Shown here piece after piece: positions 34,216 through 42,827 of a stretch of DNA of 64,000 bases. The notes beneath the pieces were generated by a model. That model had not been told where the DNA came from. It ran no database searches and worked only from the letters and a program-made list of their open reading frames with translations. The DNA is from JBBDRJ01 sp963766295. Lineage in GTDB: Bacteria; Actinomycetota; JAICYB01. Location: NCBI GenBank assembly GCA_963766295.1, contig CAVXYW010000001.1:682001-746000 (forward strand), in the 5' to 3' direction. Made by a program: the position numbers and the translations under genes. Position 1 is the stretch's first letter. Every line of letters begins with the position of its first letter.

Positions 34216-36084
34216 TTACTTGAAGACCGGTGGGTCTTCCTTCGGCCACTCGCCGTTGCGGAAGCGCTTTCCTCCGTGCGTTTCGACGTAGGTCCCCTTC
34301 TTCCCGTCGGCTCCCGTGCCGCTGGCGTTCCACCAGATCTCGCGCGAGTCGTCGATGCCGGCGTGGTCCTTGGCTCCCTTGGTGCCGTTGGAGCCGTCCT
34401 GATACGAGATGTAGCCGACGTCGTAGTTCGGTGCGCCAGCGGGCGGCAGGGCCCAGAACGCGTCGGCCAAGGTCTGCGGCGTCAGATTGGGACCGGCCGC
34501 CTGCATCGCATTGAAGGCCGCTATGAAGTTCATGTAGAACGGCTGACCCGTTGTTCCCGCCGGGATGTTCGTTCCAGTAGCCGCTTTGTAGCTCTTACCC
34601 GATTCACTTTCCGGGCCGAGGACCTTCTTCGTAGCGCCGACCTGGCTCATCCCGAACAGACTTCCTCGTATCTCTTCCCCGTCCCAGGTGCGGGGGAAGT
34701 TGTCCGAGTCGTTCAGTGCCACTCCGATGTTGAACCACTCCGGCCACCAGTTCTGAGCCTTGGCCGATTGCGTGAGGAAGACCATGGATATCGGGTCGCA
34801 GGCCATCACCAATGTGGTTGCGCCGGCGGCATTGAACGAGATCGCAGCATTCGCCGCCTCGTCGGCGAATCGGGAGATATCAAGTGTGTAGTCGTAGCGC
34901 GGCCCGGGTTGAACGCCGTACTTGTCGCGTGCCTCCTTCGTTGTGATGCCAACGCAGTACTGATACTCCGGGTTGTTCGGGACGTAGGTAGCGAAAACAC
35001 GTTTCTTGTCCTTTTGGAGGTTCTTCGCCCACTTGGCCGGCTTATTTGCCAGACGTTTTCCGACGTACTCAGCCACCTGGTAAGAGATCCGCTCGCACTC
35101 CATCGTGGTGTGCCAGACGTATGGATGGTGCTTCTTGTACCAGCGCTCCGGGAAGTAAGCCCCGCCCCAGAACACGACCATCTTTCGCTCAGCAGCACAT
35201 TCTGCAAAAACGTTCGACGAACTCATCACCGCGAAGGCCTTGATGTCGTTCTTGATCACGTTCGCGTCGGCGCATGCACCTTCCTTGCCCTTGCTCTGCG
35301 CTTCTGCCGTTTCATCGCCGAACTGAGACTCGTAGATCACCCACTTAACCTTGCGACCCCAGAGCTCATAGACCTTGTTGAACCAGGGTCGCCAGACGTC
35401 TCCTACCGCCCGCGCTACCTCGGTCGACGCGAATCCGGCGGCCGTGGTGGCGGCCTCAACCGCTTGCGAGTTGGCCGACTCGGGGAAGCGGCGAACAACG
35501 ATGGTGATCTCCTTGGCAGTTACCCCGTGGGAGGTCGCGCCTGGGTTCCCTTCCGTCCACTTCGGATAGCACGGCGCGGCATAAGCGGACCACGGGATCT
35601 GCCGAACTCCCGGCTTGCAGTCATAGTCTCCGGCGGTTTTGCCCTCGAGGTTCCAGGCAAGCGGATCGAAGCCCGCCGACACGTTGGCTGACGGCGCCGC
35701 TGCCGCTGGCCCGGCGGTGGTCGCCGGGCCGGATCCGTTCGAATCTGTTCTGGTTTCGGTCTCAGCTGCGACCTCCGTGCCTGGCGTGAGGCCCGTGGAG
35801 GTGTCGGATGTGGTGACTTGGCTGGCTTCTTCACGATCGTTGTCGGAGCGTGTGGGGAGGATCAAGAACATGAGAAGGAAGATCGCTGCGAGGGCGAAGA
35901 AGGGCATCCACCGCTGGACGAAGGTCGTGAAGCGGTCGGCCTCGCCTGCGGGGCCGCCGTTGCCGCCGACCTCCAGCGCGTCGATGCGGTCGGCCAGGCG
36001 CTCAAAAGCGTCCGCTAGGCGGTCGACGGAATGCTGTAAGGACGCGTTCGCGCCTCTGGTGCTGCGAGCTCCCCGTGTTGCCAA
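34216..36084 (-). CDS. Membrane-tethered periplasmic-binding-protein (ABC substrate-binding, Liv type), copy 1
   Basis: 622 residues. The same architecture as its tandem neighbour: MATRGARSTRGANASLQHSV, a coiled-coil-like helix RLADAFERLADRIDALE, one transmembrane segment FALAAIFLLMFLILPT, a Ser/Thr/Ala linker, and a branched-chain-amino-acid-type binding domain with IPWSAYAAPCYPKW and FGDETAEAQSKGKEGACADAN. The N-terminal helix being cytoplasmic is unusual, since most Gram-positive binding proteins are lipoproteins. Extensive identity to copy 2 shows a tandem duplication; the two may bind different solutes. Confidence 0.9.
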   Translation of the reverse strand: MATRGARSTRGANASLQHSVDRLADAFERLADRIDALEVGGNGGPAGEADRFTTFVQRWMPFFALAAIFLLMFLILPTRSDNDREEASQVTTSDTSTGLTPGTEVAAETETRTDSNGSGPATTAGPAAAAPSANVSAGFDPLAWNLEGKTAGDYDCKPGVRQIPWSAYAAPCYPKWTEGNPGATSHGVTAKEITIVVRRFPESANSQAVEAATTAAGFASTEVARAVGDVWRPWFNKVYELWGRKVKWVIYESQFGDETAEAQSKGKEGACADANVIKNDIKAFAVMSSSNVFAECAAERKMVVFWGGAYFPERWYKKHHPYVWHTTMECERISYQVAEYVGKRLANKPAKWAKNLQKDKKRVFATYVPNNPEYQYCVGITTKEARDKYGVQPGPRYDYTLDISRFADEAANAAISFNAAGATTLVMACDPISMVFLTQSAKAQNWWPEWFNIGVALNDSDNFPRTWDGEEIRGSLFGMSQVGATKKVLGPESESGKSYKAATGTNIPAGTTGQPFYMNFIAAFNAMQAAGPNLTPQTLADAFWALPPAGAPNYDVGYISYQDGSNGTKGAKDHAGIDDSREIWWNASGTGADGKKGTYVETHGGKRFRNGEWPKEDPPVFK

Positions 36085-36305
36085 GTCCCCTCCCAGGACC
36101 GGGCAGGCACACCCACTCCTCGCTTAGGCACCCCTAGTTGCGCCTCAGCGGTTCTTCTTGAATCGCCAGTCAAGTGATACAGCCACCGACCGGATTCCGC
36201 AAGCCGAACGGCAAAAGCCCTGGTCACGAGGGCGGAGCGGCGGCGTCTGAGCTTTAGCTCGCGGCGGTTGGCGCGAAACCTGTCCCGGTAAGTACGGTTT
36301 GTTCC

Positions 36306-37199
36306 GTGCGAATAGGGGTGTTCTCTCCGGCGGCATCGATCGAGGGATTGGTGGCCGATCTGAAGGCAGCGAAGGACGCCGCACTCGAATCGGTTTGGGT
36401 GCCCCAAGTGTTCGCCCTCGACGCGCTGACATCGTTGGCGGTTGCCGGGCAAGAAGTGCCGGGCATCGCGGTGGGAACGGGTGTGGTCCCCACATATCCG
36501 CGTCACCCATCGGCGCTTGCGTTACAAGCGCTGACAACGCAGCAGGCATTGGACGGCCGGCTGACCCTCGGTATCGGACTGTCGCATCAGATGGTCGTGG
36601 AGAACATGTGGGGCTTCTCCTTCGATCGTCCCGGCCGGCACATGCGCGAGTACCTGTCGATCCTTATGCCCTTATTGCGCGACCGTAGCGTCGCGTTCGA
36701 GGGCGAAACGTTGAAGACGATGGGGCAGGTGCAGATCCAAGGCGACGTGACGGCGCCACCCGTCGTTGTTGCGGCGCTGGCTCCCCAGATGCTTGCGATA
36801 GCCGGAAAGCTCGCCGACGGCACGATCACGTGGATGACGGGGATAAAAACGATCGAGTCCCACATAGCGCCGCGCATAAACAAGGCGGCGGCCAACGCTG
36901 GTCGCCCGTCCCCGCGCGTAGTGGTGATGCTTCCGGTCTCGGTTACCGACGATGAGCCCGAAGCTCGGGAGCGCGCGGCCAATGCGTTCGTTATCTACGG
37001 CCAGCTCCCGTCCTACCGCGCGATGCTCGACCGTGAGGGAGCCGAAGGGCCGGCCGACGTAGCGATCATCGGCGACGCGGGCTTCGTGCGCGGTGAGATC
37101 GACAAGCTGTTCGAAGCCGGCGCAACCGATTTCGTCGGCATCACATACGCGAACCGAGAGAAGACTCTGGAGACCCTTTCCGACATCGTTCGTGGGTGA
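36306..37199 (+). CDS. LLM-class (F420-dependent type) oxidoreductase
   Basis: 297 residues from a GTG, a luciferase-like TIM barrel. MRIGVFSPAASIEGLVADLK is followed by AVGTGVVPTYPRHPSALALQ (the conserved cofactor-phosphate region of F420-dependent methylene-tetrahydromethanopterin reductase-like enzymes) and GRLTLGIGLSHQMVVENMWG. Toward the end, GEIDKLFEAGATDFVGITYA is typical. It probably uses F420 or FMN; the substrate is unknown. It is divergent from the binding-protein operon across 221 bp. Confidence 0.88.
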   Translation: MRIGVFSPAASIEGLVADLKAAKDAALESVWVPQVFALDALTSLAVAGQEVPGIAVGTGVVPTYPRHPSALALQALTTQQALDGRLTLGIGLSHQMVVENMWGFSFDRPGRHMREYLSILMPLLRDRSVAFEGETLKTMGQVQIQGDVTAPPVVVAALAPQMLAIAGKLADGTITWMTGIKTIESHIAPRINKAAANAGRPSPRVVVMLPVSVTDDEPEARERAANAFVIYGQLPSYRAMLDREGAEGPADVAIIGDAGFVRGEIDKLFEAGATDFVGITYANREKTLETLSDIVRG

Positions 37200-37417
37200 C
37201 CTGAGGTAGACACTTCCTAGACCGGCCTCCTCCGCTAGCGCCTAGTTGGCCGTTATGCGCGTGGCCAGAACGCGCGAGTTAGGACAAGCCTTTTGGTCAG
37301 CTCCTCGAAGGCGTCGCCCTAGTCCCGGTCCTGGATCCGTCTAAGAAAGAGCTACGTCATCGCCCATAGCGCTTTCTGAGTATTCGGATGGAGTCTGCTC
37401 GCTGGAGGTGTTCGTTC

Positions 37418-38104
37418 TTAGTCCGGCTCCACGACGGTATCGAGCGTCACTCGGTCGCCTGTCGAAAGTGTCCACACCAGTGATGTATCGGCCGACATGA
37501 CGCGTCCGGCTTCGACCGCCCACACGATCCGCGTTCGGCCGGAAAGGCGACCTTCGAAAGTTCCAGACGCCCCGGTAGTGCGTAGGCGGCCGGAGACCGG
37601 GCCTTCGAACTCAGCCGCGTCGACCTCGGAGATGCGTCTGAACCGGACAATGTGCAGCCTCGTTCGAAGTGACGCGCGAAGGGTCTGGGTGGTGATGCGC
37701 TGCGTACTTGACCACTCCTCACCGATCCGAACGCGCTGGGAAGGGAGCGGCGGATTGAGCTGTCCGGCGAGCGAGGCGAGATCGGTCTGTCCCGATCCCG
37801 CCACGCTCGTCCCCCGTATGCGATCGAGCTGAACCGATCCGTCGTTAAGCAGGCGGATGTCGGCGTTGATGATCTTGGCGCCCTCGCCTTCGGGACGAAG
37901 CGTGAGAGCCGCACCACCCGGGCGGGGGTCGAGGCGGAGCGAGGCTTCCCGGCTCAGGGTTACCTCGGCTACAGACCCCTCGGCCTGGACCTCTACGCGG
38001 TAGCGTGCGGGACCGATCGGGCCGCGCCGGAGTAACACCTGATCGTCGGTGCACGCGACACTGCACGCAGTCAGGCAGAGAAGTAGGGCGAAGAGACGTC
38101 TCAT
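37418..38104 (-). CDS. Putative lipoprotein of unknown function
   Basis: 228 residues. The signal peptide MRRLFALLLCLTACSVAC has candidate lipobox cysteines at about 14 and 18. The rest is a beta-rich domain with segments such as YRVEVQAEGSVAEVTLSREA and RVRIGEEWSSTQRITTQTL, a pattern seen in small surface lipoproteins that dimerise or bind lipids (DUF-type). No catalytic residues stand out. It follows the DM13 gene on the same strand after a 60-bp gap containing a perfect hairpin. Confidence 0.75.
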   Translation of the reverse strand: MRRLFALLLCLTACSVACTDDQVLLRRGPIGPARYRVEVQAEGSVAEVTLSREASLRLDPRPGGAALTLRPEGEGAKIINADIRLLNDGSVQLDRIRGTSVAGSGQTDLASLAGQLNPPLPSQRVRIGEEWSSTQRITTQTLRASLRTRLHIVRFRRISEVDAAEFEGPVSGRLRTTGASGTFEGRLSGRTRIVWAVEAGRVMSADTSLVWTLSTGDRVTLDTVVEPD

Positions 38105-38128
38105 AGAGTTCCAGCGACGGTAACCGAC

Positions 38129-38148
38129 TCCGCAGCTGAAGCTGCGGA
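38129..38148. other. Strong hairpin between DM13 and lipoprotein genes
   Basis: TCCGCAGC at 38129-38136 pairs perfectly with GCTGCGGA at 38141-38148 around a TGAA loop. It lies 3' of the DM13 gene and 5' of the lipoprotein gene, both on the minus strand. No T-run follows, so it could be an attenuating or processing element between co-transcribed genes, or an intrinsic-like terminator. Confidence 0.5.
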
Positions 38149-38164
38149 ATCGCTAGTCCGCCTT

Positions 38165-38743
38165 CTAGGCGGCGTTCAGCGGTGCCGCTCCGAAGGCGAC
38201 GTTGAATCGCCGGCACCAGACGACGACCGACTTGTACTTCTCGACGTCGGTTCCGTCGGGGACCTGATAGTTCTGGTTACCGATGTTCCCCTTCAAGGCG
38301 CCAAGGTCGATGAAGTCCTGCGCGAACTGGGTCCCGCTCGCGGTTGACGCCGCGGTCGAGAGGTAGATGACGAGATCCGGACCGTTCTCGGTGCTGAAAT
38401 CTTCGAATCGCACGTAGTGATGCCCGTCGTCGGCCTTACTGAGCGTCGCCTTGCCGGTGGTCTCGTGATCGATGCTGCGGAAGGAGCCGCTCAAGGTCAT
38501 CATGGCGCCGTCCGTCATGGCATCGTCCTTGGCCATGGCGCCGTGGTCGGCCATCGCGTCGTCCTCGCTCATGGCATCGCCGCCGGAGCCGGGCGCCTGC
38601 TCGCTGACCGTCTGGTCGATGAACAGCGCCTGGGGCTGGAACCAGTAGAGGACTCCTCCGACCGCGGCCAGCACGAGCACGACGGCCGGGATCCACACCT
38701 TGGGACGGAGCAGCTTGCTTGTGAGCGTGGCGTTGGTGTCCAT
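38165..38743 (-). CDS. Membrane-anchored DM13-domain protein with Asp/Met-rich repeats
   Basis: 192 residues from ATG 38743 with AGGAGG upstream. An N-terminal transmembrane helix (about 17-34) leads into an external linker of repeated DAM units (DAMSEDDAM, DHGAMAKDDAM, TDGAMM), followed by a C-terminal DM13-like domain (about 90-190: LSGSFRSIDHETTGKATL, GPDLVIYLS, YKSVVVWCRRFNVAFG). DM13 domains have a conserved Cys and are proposed to mediate electron transfer or redox sensing. The Met/Asp/His linker could bind copper or another metal (inference). Divergent from a two-component system 109 bp away. Confidence 0.85.
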   Translation of the reverse strand: MDTNATLTSKLLRPKVWIPAVVLVLAAVGGVLYWFQPQALFIDQTVSEQAPGSGGDAMSEDDAMADHGAMAKDDAMTDGAMMTLSGSFRSIDHETTGKATLSKADDGHHYVRFEDFSTENGPDLVIYLSTAASTASGTQFAQDFIDLGALKGNIGNQNYQVPDGTDVEKYKSVVVWCRRFNVAFGAAPLNAA

Positions 38744-38852
38744 TCCGGCCTCCTGATCGCTTACTCCCCACGGTAGCCGAGGATCGATTACGGACTTCTT
38801 ACAGGCCCCGAATTCGTAAGGCCCCGGCAAGGATTCGCGCGGAGAATGGTGT

Positions 38853-39536
38853 ATGGCCCAGCGCGTCCTGATCGTCGACGACGACCCCATCGTGCGAGAC
38901 GTCCTCTCGCGCTACCTCGCGCGGGACGGCTTCGATGTCGACACCGCAGCCGACGGCGAGGCCGCCCTCGGAGCCATTGCAGACGGCTCCCCCGACCTTG
39001 TCCTGCTGGACCTGATGCTCCCCAAGCTCGACGGCTTCGACGTTTTCGAACGCATGCGCAGCTTCTCCGACGCACCGGTGATCATGCTCACGGCCAAAGG
39101 CGAGGAGACGGACCGTATCGCCGGCCTGCGCATGGGCGCCGACGACTACGTCAACAAGCCTTTCTCTCCAAAGGAAGTCTGTCTTCGCGTGCAGGCCGTA
39201 CTTCGTCGAACCAATTCTTTCGCCGAGGCCGCCACAGAGCGACTCGAGTTCAACGATCTCGAGATCGACCAGGCCAGCCGGCGCGTTCTGGTCCGCGGCG
39301 AAGAGGTCACGTTGACCCCCAAGGAATTCGATGTGCTCGCACTTCTCGCTCGAAACCCCGGACGCGTCTTCGGACGGCTCGACATCCTGTCGGAATTGTG
39401 GGACTTCGCGTTCGATGGAGACCCGTCGACGGTCACCGTACACATCAGGCGCTTGCGCGAGAAGGTCGAGAAGGATCCGTCCGTTCCTGCCCACATCGTC
39501 ACTGTGTGGGGGAGCGGCTACAGGTTCGATCCGTGA
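38853..39536 (+). CDS. OmpR-family response regulator
   Basis: 227 residues. The receiver domain (1-120) contains the acidic pocket VDDDP, phosphorylatable Asp53 in LVLLDLMLPK, Thr in MLTAKGEE and Lys in VNKPFSPKE. The winged-helix DNA-binding domain (about 130-227) has LTPKEFDVLALLARNPGRVF and TVTVHIRRLREKVE. The kinase gene overlaps its stop (TGATG). The promoter region is shared with the divergent DM13 gene, an obvious candidate target. Confidence 0.95.
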   Translation: MAQRVLIVDDDPIVRDVLSRYLARDGFDVDTAADGEAALGAIADGSPDLVLLDLMLPKLDGFDVFERMRSFSDAPVIMLTAKGEETDRIAGLRMGADDYVNKPFSPKEVCLRVQAVLRRTNSFAEAATERLEFNDLEIDQASRRVLVRGEEVTLTPKEFDVLALLARNPGRVFGRLDILSELWDFAFDGDPSTVTVHIRRLREKVEKDPSVPAHIVTVWGSGYRFDP

Positions 39537-40750
39537 TGAAGGCCAGCGTTCTGCGTCCGATCGCGCTCGTCGGTGGTGTGGCGATAACGGGCGCCGCTCT
39601 GACACTGATAGTGGCGTTCGCGCTCGGCATGTCGGCTTCCGAGGTCACACATCTTGCGGCGATGCTGATACCGGCTGCCGTAACGACGGTCGTTGCAACC
39701 GTCCTGGCTGCGCCACTGCTCGCGCGAACCTCTTTCCGGCTGCGAGTTCTGTCGCTGGTCGTTCTTGCAACCGTTGTGAGCCTGGCCAACCTCGGTGTGT
39801 TGTCTGGCCTGATGCTGGTACGACACGACGCGCTGCTTATCGCAGCCCTGCTGGTCTACTCTGCACTCGCGGGCTTCGGGGCGGCGTGGAGCTCCTCCCA
39901 GTCGTTCACGCGAGGCATGCGCGAGATCCACGACACCGCTCAGAAGTTGGCCGCCGGCGATCTACAGGCGCGGGCCGGCCGTGTCGAAGGTGGGCCTGAG
40001 CTTCAGGGGCTCGCGCAAAGCCTGGACGAGATGGCGCACCGTCTTCAGACATCGATCGTCGCCGAGAGGCGTGCGGTCTCCGTGCGCAACGATTTGATCA
40101 CCGCTGTGTCGCACGACCTCCGTACCCCGCTGGCCGGCCTTAGGGCGATGGTGGAGGCCGTGCAGGACGGAGTGGTGGACGATCCGGCAACTTTGCGTTC
40201 GTACGCGCAAGACATGAAGGGAGCCGTCGACGCACTGGTCGTTCTGATCGACGACCTGTTCGAGTTGGTGAAGCTTGACGCTGCACCGCTCGAGTCGGAG
40301 ACGGAACGAGCACGTCTGGACGAGGTCGTAGCCAGTGCGATGGCGCTATGCCGTCCCCAAGCGATCGAGAAAGGTTTGGAAGTAACCGCGGATCTGAACG
40401 GGACGGAAGCGGTGATGGTCTCGCCGCGCGTTACGCGAGCGCTGCAGAACCTCGTGCAGAATGCGATCCGTCACACACCCGCAGATGGGTCGGTTCGCGT
40501 TGTCGCGCGGGACGACGACAGGTCATTGGAACTGTCAGTGGAAGACACAGGGGAGGGCATCTCGGCTGCCACTGTCGATCGCATCTTCGAGCCTTTCTGG
40601 CGCGGTGACCCGGCACGCGTCGGTGCGGGATCGGGCCTGGGGTTAACGCTGGCGCAACGGATCGTGCAGGGTCTCGGGGGCGACATTGATGTCGAGAGCC
40701 AACCGGAAAGAGGATCGCGTTTCGCGATCAAGCTCCCTATCGCCAGATGA
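39536..40750 (+). CDS. Sensor histidine kinase
   Basis: 404 residues from ATG 39536 (GTG at 39533 also possible). Four hydrophobic segments occupy residues 1-125, with almost no extracytoplasmic loop, so the stimulus is probably sensed in or at the membrane. A HAMP-like linker is followed by the H-box AVSHDLRTPLAGLRAM (phosphoacceptor His), N-box QNLVQNAIRHTP, G1 EDTGEGIS and G2 GSGLGLTLAQRIV. A complete HATPase. Cognate partner of the upstream response regulator. Confidence 0.95.
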   Translation: MKASVLRPIALVGGVAITGAALTLIVAFALGMSASEVTHLAAMLIPAAVTTVVATVLAAPLLARTSFRLRVLSLVVLATVVSLANLGVLSGLMLVRHDALLIAALLVYSALAGFGAAWSSSQSFTRGMREIHDTAQKLAAGDLQARAGRVEGGPELQGLAQSLDEMAHRLQTSIVAERRAVSVRNDLITAVSHDLRTPLAGLRAMVEAVQDGVVDDPATLRSYAQDMKGAVDALVVLIDDLFELVKLDAAPLESETERARLDEVVASAMALCRPQAIEKGLEVTADLNGTEAVMVSPRVTRALQNLVQNAIRHTPADGSVRVVARDDDRSLELSVEDTGEGISAATVDRIFEPFWRGDPARVGAGSGLGLTLAQRIVQGLGGDIDVESQPERGSRFAIKLPIAR

Positions 40751-40972
40751 GCGGAACGGATGCCGTTTGGCCCGGTGGGCGTCCCGTAGTTGGTCAAACG
40801 GGTGACACGATTACGGGGGAAGTGACAGTCACCAAAGTTCGCGAGGACAACCGATAACCGAATTGGATACGAGAGTGTTGCTGTCCGATGGGACCGTCGT
40901 CCTCGAGGGAACGGCTGTTTGTTACACCATGCGGCTGTCAGCCGACTAAGGCGCTTGCCGTTCGCTTCAACC

Positions 40973-41884
40973 CTAAGCGCCGCGGCGCGTGCTCGAGTAC
41001 GAGTACGCGCGCGGACGAGCCCGCAAGACCGGATCGTCCGACGCTTCGATGCCGTCCACCAGACGCATCGGGTCGAAGACGAATCGCTCACACACGTCCT
41101 GATCGGGGGCCGGGCCGGTGATCTCGAGGCGACCGGCGAGGATCTGGTCGCGGTCGTCCGGCCATCCAGTGGTCGGGTCGGACTGGTCAGCTTCCGTTGC
41201 GATCTGGACGTGCAGGTCGAAGGACGCCGGTCCCTCGGAGAGGCGCGCAAGGAGGTCGTCGCGTAGATAGGAGGGCGGCAATGCCTGCGCCTCGTCGGCT
41301 GTAAGGGTCGCCGGTTCGAGCTCGGGTTCCCAGCGATATCGGCCGAAGCGAGCGGTGTCGTCGGACGCGACGAAGCGGTACGCGTGGATCGCGAAGTACG
41401 GAGTGCGAAGGAAACTCGCGAGCGGCGGCGCCGTCAGCAGAATCTCGGCCGCGCGGGCCGACTCCGGACGCGCCCCCACGAACGCTGCGAGCGCTTCGAA
41501 ATCGAGCTTGCCAGTCGCGGGTCCCGGCGTGCGCAGATGCAGGAACTCGAGGAACTCCTCCGGCGTGCGGACGATGAACACGGGATGGTTGATCGAGACG
41601 ATGTCCGTGGCGCGTCCGTCGGCGAGACGGAACTTCACGGCCATGCCGCGCGGCTCACGTCCGGAATCGTGGGCGCCGGGGTCGCCGCTGCCGTTGGAGA
41701 ACCGGACGGTCGCGGGCATGCGCTCACCCTGTAGGTGCGGCGCGCGCGTCAGCGCTCGTGCATCCGGCGCCGCCGTAAAGGTTGCGTCGCAGCACACGCC
41801 CTTCGCGTGCGCCGCGCGGACTCCTGGGTTCGCCCCGAACAGAGCGTCGAACGCAGCCACGAGCTCCTCGTGCAGGCGTGCCAT
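40973..41884 (-). CDS. Catalase-family (SrpA-like) heme peroxidase
   Basis: 303 residues, the length of the small catalase-related peroxidases, without the flavodoxin-like domains of large catalases. The distal His is in VRAAHAKGVC and the catalytic Asn in VRFSNGSGDP. The proximal heme-ligating Tyr is in RPRAYSYSS near the C-terminus, following the F-D-P-M-R motif common to the family. Expected to consume H2O2 or organic peroxides. The gene is isolated by about 220 bp and 100 bp from its neighbours; nothing recognisable is in either gap except a short palindrome GTGAC-A-GTCAC at 40822-40832. Confidence 0.92.
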   Translation of the reverse strand: MARLHEELVAAFDALFGANPGVRAAHAKGVCCDATFTAAPDARALTRAPHLQGERMPATVRFSNGSGDPGAHDSGREPRGMAVKFRLADGRATDIVSINHPVFIVRTPEEFLEFLHLRTPGPATGKLDFEALAAFVGARPESARAAEILLTAPPLASFLRTPYFAIHAYRFVASDDTARFGRYRWEPELEPATLTADEAQALPPSYLRDDLLARLSEGPASFDLHVQIATEADQSDPTTGWPDDRDQILAGRLEITGPAPDQDVCERFVFDPMRLVDGIEASDDPVLRARPRAYSYSSTRRGA

Positions 41885-41980
41885 CCACTAGAGGCTACGC
41901 TGCACGACGTTTTGCGATCGGCAGGGCGGACGGAGGAAACGCCTGTTTGGTGTGCGATCTGAAAATCTAGGCGGGGGACA

Positions 41981-42451
41981 TCAACCGGTGCGGCCCCCAC
42001 ACGCCTGCTTGTACGCGGCCTCGAAGATCATCACCCACGCTTGCTTATAGCCGCCCTGGACCATCTCGGCCACATCACCGAGGGCTTCCCAATTGCTCTG
42101 CGTGAGCTCGACGCGCGTCTTGTCGTCGCCGATCGGCGTGAAGCGGACCTCGACGGTGCTGAACCCAGGCTTTTCCTCGCTCGGGTGAGGGATATGGAAA
42201 TCCAGATTCAAGTAGTTGAAGGGCGCATACGACTTGATCGTTCCCCACACGACTTCGTGCTCGTCCGAGGAAAGCTCGACGATCTTTCCTCCCTCTCTCG
42301 CGTCGACACGAAGCTCCTTAACGGACTCGCCGCGCATCAATGCGGTCGAGAACCTGTCCAAGGGCCACCAGCTGCCCATGTCGATGAAGACGTTGAAGGC
42401 TTTCTCTTGATTGCACGGGACCTCGATCGTCTTGACCAGCGGCTCCATCAT
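41981..42451 (-). CDS. SRPBCC (AHSA1/START-like) domain protein
   Basis: 156 residues of the Bet v 1-like ligand-binding fold: IEVPCNQEKAFNVFIDMGSW at the start, then LMRGESVKELRVDAREGGKIVEL, EVVWGTIKSYAPFNYLNLDF and RVELTQSNWEALGD. ArsR-SRPBCC gene pairs coupled by ATGA are common in actinobacteria; the SRPBCC protein is usually a stress-inducible ligand-binding or hydrolase-like protein. Autoregulation by the adjacent ArsR is likely. Confidence 0.9.
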   Translation of the reverse strand: MMEPLVKTIEVPCNQEKAFNVFIDMGSWWPLDRFSTALMRGESVKELRVDAREGGKIVELSSDEHEVVWGTIKSYAPFNYLNLDFHIPHPSEEKPGFSTVEVRFTPIGDDKTRVELTQSNWEALGDVAEMVQGGYKQAWVMIFEAAYKQACGGRTG

Positions 42452-42780
42452 TTCTTTCTCCTTTCGGGTGGTTCGTCTTTGATGCGTCGTTTGATCTCCG
42501 CGCCGTACGCGCCCAGAGCTTCCGACCAGACGGTGTCTAAGTACCGACGCAGTTCTTCCAAACCGTCTCGTCGCACCGAGTACAGGTTGCGGTTGCCCTG
42601 CGCTTCAACGATCACGAGCTTCGCCGCTTTCAGCACCTTCAAGTGCTGCGACACCGCCGGCCTGCTTACTGGGAGATCGGCGGCGAGCTCGCCCGCCGTG
42701 CGCGGGACGGTGCGAAGCGACTCGAAGATGTGCAGCCGTGTCGGATCGGCCAGCGCTGTGAGAACACCTTGGTAAGCCAT
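42448..42780 (-). CDS. ArsR-family transcriptional regulator
   Basis: 110 residues, winged-helix: ALADPTRLHIFESLRTV, then the recognition helix SRPAVSQHLKVLKAAKLV and the wing EAQGNRNLYSV. No metal-binding CxC motif is present in the helix, so this belongs to the non-metal ArsR group typically paired with SRPBCC proteins. It overlaps the SRPBCC gene by ATGA. A perfect palindrome abuts its start codon, strongly suggesting autorepression. Confidence 0.93.
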   Translation of the reverse strand: MAYQGVLTALADPTRLHIFESLRTVPRTAGELAADLPVSRPAVSQHLKVLKAAKLVIVEAQGNRNLYSVRRDGLEELRRYLDTVWSEALGAYGAEIKRRIKDEPPERRKK

Positions 42781-42806
42781 AACTTACGGTAAGTTACAGC
42801 TTACCG
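42781..42806. promoter_or_regulatory. Probable ArsR operator
   Basis: Two overlapping inverted repeats start right at the arsR start codon. AACTTAC-G-GTAAGTT (42781-42795) is a perfect 7-bp palindrome, and CGGTAAG (42787-42793) pairs with CTTACCG (42800-42806). The position, covering the translation start or a very short leader, fits autorepression. Confidence 0.6.
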
Positions 42807-42827
42807 ACGAACCTGTCAAGGGGCTGA

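Noticed and set aside
34276..35691. 471-codon plus-strand open frame opposite the binding-protein gene
   Set aside because: Shadow of a strongly biased coding sequence; no conserved motif and no start context.
36085..36305. Promoter or RNA element in the 221-bp divergent gap
   Set aside because: Only a 4-5-bp GAGC-TTTA-GCTC stem; no convincing -10/-35 or riboswitch fold seen.
37200..37417. 218-bp gap between oxidoreductase and lipoprotein genes
   Set aside because: Convergent spacer; a weak TGGCC/GGCCA stem is the only structure, insufficient for a terminator call.
40751..40972. Possible short gene in the 222-bp gap after the histidine kinase
   Set aside because: No frame with coding bias, ribosome site or conserved peptide; only a 5-bp palindrome at 40822-40832.
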